64,000 nt of DNA from Cellulomonas triticagri (lineage in GTDB: Bacteria > Actinomycetota > Actinomycetes > Actinomycetales > Cellulomonadaceae), in NCBI RefSeq assembly GCF_003696205.1, contig NZ_RFFI01000005.1, forward strand, positions 1-64,000, read 5' to 3'. The translations under genes and the position numbers were made by a program. Position 1 is the stretch's first letter. Each line of letters begins with the position of its first letter. The notes beneath the pieces are model-generated. The model made no database searches, was not told the DNA's origin, and was given only the letters and a program-made list of their open reading frames with translations. This document shows, piece after piece, positions 62,463 to 64,000 of the stretch.

Positions 62463-63137
62463 GCACGCCTCCCTCTCGTGAGGCCCCGACCTCCCGGGAC
62501 CCCGAGCCATCCTCCCCCTTTCCACCGGAGTACCTCGTCACTGGGTGCCCGTCCACCACCGCGCGGGTCGTCCCGACGCCTCCTGTCCACGCGCCGTGTC
62601 GAGGCGGAGCCGGGTGGGGCACGAGGAGCGTGCGCGCTCCGAGGAAGACCACGAGGGTGCCCTTGCCCCGAGCAGGCATTCCCACCACTCGTCGCGGGAG
62701 GTTTGGCCACTTGCCTGACAGCCTGAAGTGGCGTCGCCACCTGGGGTCCTGGCGGATCGACGGCACCCCGCTGACCTCGTGCCGCAACCCCAAGACCCCA
62801 GCACCCTCGTCGGCACCTCCCAGCGGACCCGCAGGTCAGAGACTCCGCACGGGCGGGAGCGTCGGTCGCCGGTGACGTCCGCCTACGCCGACGCTCATCC
62901 ACCACCTCCGACGTACCGCGGGAGAGCAGCGGCCGCGTGGGAGCGATTGCGCCCTGCCACGGGAGGTTGTTGGTTGCCTCCGGCATCACTAGCGTCCAGC
63001 GGGTCATCACCCGTGGTGGTCCATTCCCCGCGAGAGCGAGCACGATTCGACGGGTCGCACGCCCGTGAGCTCGGCTGCTGGATGCGGGGCGGGCGCTCGC
63101 CGCCTCTCGCACCAGGGCCGCGGCAATCAGGAAGGTC
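62463..63137. other. 675-bp region without a recognised gene
   Basis: No reading frame here matches a family I know. Base composition is more even than in the flanking genes. Two short similar elements are seen: GGGAGGTT with TTGCCT seven bases on (62696-62716), and GGGAGGTT with TTGCCT five bases on (62961-62979). A GTGGCG-T-CGCCAC palindrome lies at 62728-62740. It may hold a decayed gene plus the promoter of the SdpI-like gene. Confidence 0.45.
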
Positions 63138-63509
63138 GTGTACCTCATGTCCGTGTGCGTGCTCGCCATCGCCTTGTCCGTCTTGGTGATCGCCATGACC
63201 TGGGCCGGAGCGAGTGGACTGCTACCGGCGAACGGGTTCGTGGGAATCCGCACCCCGGCGATCTTGCGCTCGGAGCGCGCATGGCAAGCCGCGCACCGTG
63301 CAGCGCTGCCAGTCATCGCCCCGGCGTGCACGCTCGTCATCATCGCGGCCGGAGCGTCCATCATCGCCGCGCCCGCGCGCCGTCTGACCGCGGTCGGACT
63401 GGCGCTGCTCGGCACGATCGCCGTGATCGGGCTCACCAGCCTGATTCCGGCACAGAAGGCCGCGCACTCCGTCAACCGCGCGCCCGACGACACCCCGACG
63501 AGCCTCTGA
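63138..63509 (+). CDS. SdpI-like membrane protein
   Basis: 123-aa protein with three hydrophobic segments (about residues 4-28, 57-78, 85-104). Between the first and second lies NGFVGIRTPAILRSERAWQAAHRAA (Asn32, Gly36, Arg38, Thr39, Trp49), matching the SdpI signature N-x-x-G-x-RT-P...W. SdpI gives immunity to the SdpC toxin in Bacillus. AGGA lies five bases before GTG 63138; ATG 63147 is an alternative start. The next gene may encode an SdpC-like precursor. Confidence 0.7.
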   Translation: MYLMSVCVLAIALSVLVIAMTWAGASGLLPANGFVGIRTPAILRSERAWQAAHRAALPVIAPACTLVIIAAGASIIAAPARRLTAVGLALLGTIAVIGLTSLIPAQKAAHSVNRAPDDTPTSL

Positions 63510-63817
63510 AATCACCCGCCCGCGCGTCGAGCGCGAACTCATCGGTTCTCGCGCGGCAGTTCGCGAGATCCGGCACCCATGGATAAGCAACGGCGCAGCG
63601 GGGATATCGCACGAACTGCCACGGTTCCCCGGGCGTCGCATTTCGACTCCCGACGTGAATATTTCACGCACGCGGTGGGCAACCCCTCAACGCGGGGCCG
63701 CTTATCCCATCGCAACCACATCGATGTTGACGACATACCAGTGGCCTCAATACGGTCGCAATCTAGGACCCGGACCGCAGGTGCGTGGTCGTCCTCCTGC
63801 TGGATTGGAGTGGTGTC
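63510..63817. other. 308-bp lower-GC intergenic region
   Basis: Between the SdpI-like gene and the secreted-protein gene there is no convincing gene, and base composition is clearly lower in GC than the rest of the window. A plausible promoter, TTGACG (63727-63732) with TACGGT (63751-63756), 18-base spacer, would drive the downstream gene with an untranslated leader of about 55 bases. Confidence 0.5.
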
Positions 63818-64000
63818 GTGCGTGGGATTGTTCGTTCGGTTATCGGTGTGACGGTCGCTGCGGCGGTGGCGGTGGTTCCGGTGGGCGGTGCGGTCGCGGA
63901 TGCCGGGAAAGGAATGGGCGCGGCGCCGGTGGGTGCGAGCGGGCAGGAGTGGTCGCGGTTCTCGGACCGGGATGTCGTGTCGTTCTTCTTGCTCGCCACG
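63818..64000 (+). CDS. Secreted protein, possible SdpC-like toxin precursor (cut by right edge)
   Basis: 61 codons from GTG 63818 to the edge, no stop. GGAG lies eight bases upstream. The product starts with a signal peptide (basic MRGIVR, hydrophobic core VIGVTVAAAVAVVPVGG, cleavage near AVAD) and continues with QEWSRFSDRDVVSFFLLAT. That segment resembles the mature start of SdpC precursors (FSGEDYFRGLLFGQG in B. subtilis). The position after an SdpI-like gene supports a toxin/immunity pair, but the diagnostic C-terminal hydrophobic toxin region is outside the window. Confidence 0.5.
   Translation, partial: MRGIVRSVIGVTVAAAVAVVPVGGAVADAGKGMGAAPVGASGQEWSRFSDRDVVSFFLLAT

Noticed and set aside
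63579-63851. 90-codon plus-strand frame between the SdpI-like and secreted-protein genes
   Set aside because: No ribosome site, Arg/Ser-rich composition, and overlaps the promoter and start of the downstream secreted-protein gene.

Overview
The window is very GC-rich, densely coding actinobacterial chromosome. The gene content suggests a Micrococcales member of Cellulomonas type: a mycothiol-linked nitroreductase relative next to pepN and rpiB, the DUF3090/SCO1664 pair, a class E sortase, an F420-type LLM oxidoreductase and a DHA2 MFS/TetR pair. The genus is inferred from gene content, not from a marker gene. No prophage, insertion sequence, integrase, CRISPR array or rRNA was seen.

Layout. 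1-3000: a regulator cut by the left edge and a two-component operon, all on the minus strand. 3100-11000: trigger factor, a trypsin/nuclease fusion, a DoxX-type membrane protein facing a FetB-type permease across a perfect palindrome, a VOC protein, a betaine-type binding lipoprotein, an HNH nuclease and a GNAT enzyme. 11100-15000: tRNA-Pro and tRNA-Gly, a flavoprotein whose end runs antisense into tRNA-Gly, and the phosphatase/DUF3090/SCO1664 operon. 15200-17500: a three-gene ABC exporter. 17600-21000: a hydrolase, then cysK-cysE behind a cysteine-containing leader ORF, and mgsA. 21000-26300: sortase with a coupled small membrane protein, a second ABC unit led by a 26-aa ORF, an LLM oxidoreductase and a BenE-type carrier. 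26300-33600: a sulfur operon (sulfonate-type ABC importer, acetyl-CoA synthetase, O-acetylhomoserine sulfhydrylase, CoA-binding protein) behind a second cysteine-rich leader ORF. 33700-40700: PH-domain membrane pair, TetR/MFS, lipoprotein, ATL, Eis-type GNAT. 40800-47600: rpiB, M13 protease, secreted protein, nitroreductase relative, pepN. 47600-60000: nucleotide kinase, M15 peptidase, malQ, prolyl oligopeptidase, MscS channel, orphan PTS EIIB, globin, thioesterase, topoisomerase IB, O-methyltransferase, SDR fusion. 60000-62000: an ECF sigma operon flanked by two copies of a 69-bp palindromic repeat. 63100-64000: an SdpI-like protein followed by the start of a possible SdpC-like toxin precursor, cut by the window edge.

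How the genes work together. The clearest theme is sulfur assimilation. Two distant operons (cysK-cysE at 18.9 kb; sulfonate import plus metY at 26.8 kb) share a 14-base promoter motif, and each is preceded by a short ORF with a run of Cys codons, as expected for cysteine-sensing attenuation. Acetyl-CoA synthetase inside the second operon would re-activate acetate released by O-acetylserine and O-acetylhomoserine sulfhydrylation. Perfect 14-17-bp stems close many operons and are listed as terminators. Most long overlapping reading frames in this GC-rich DNA are artefacts and were left out.
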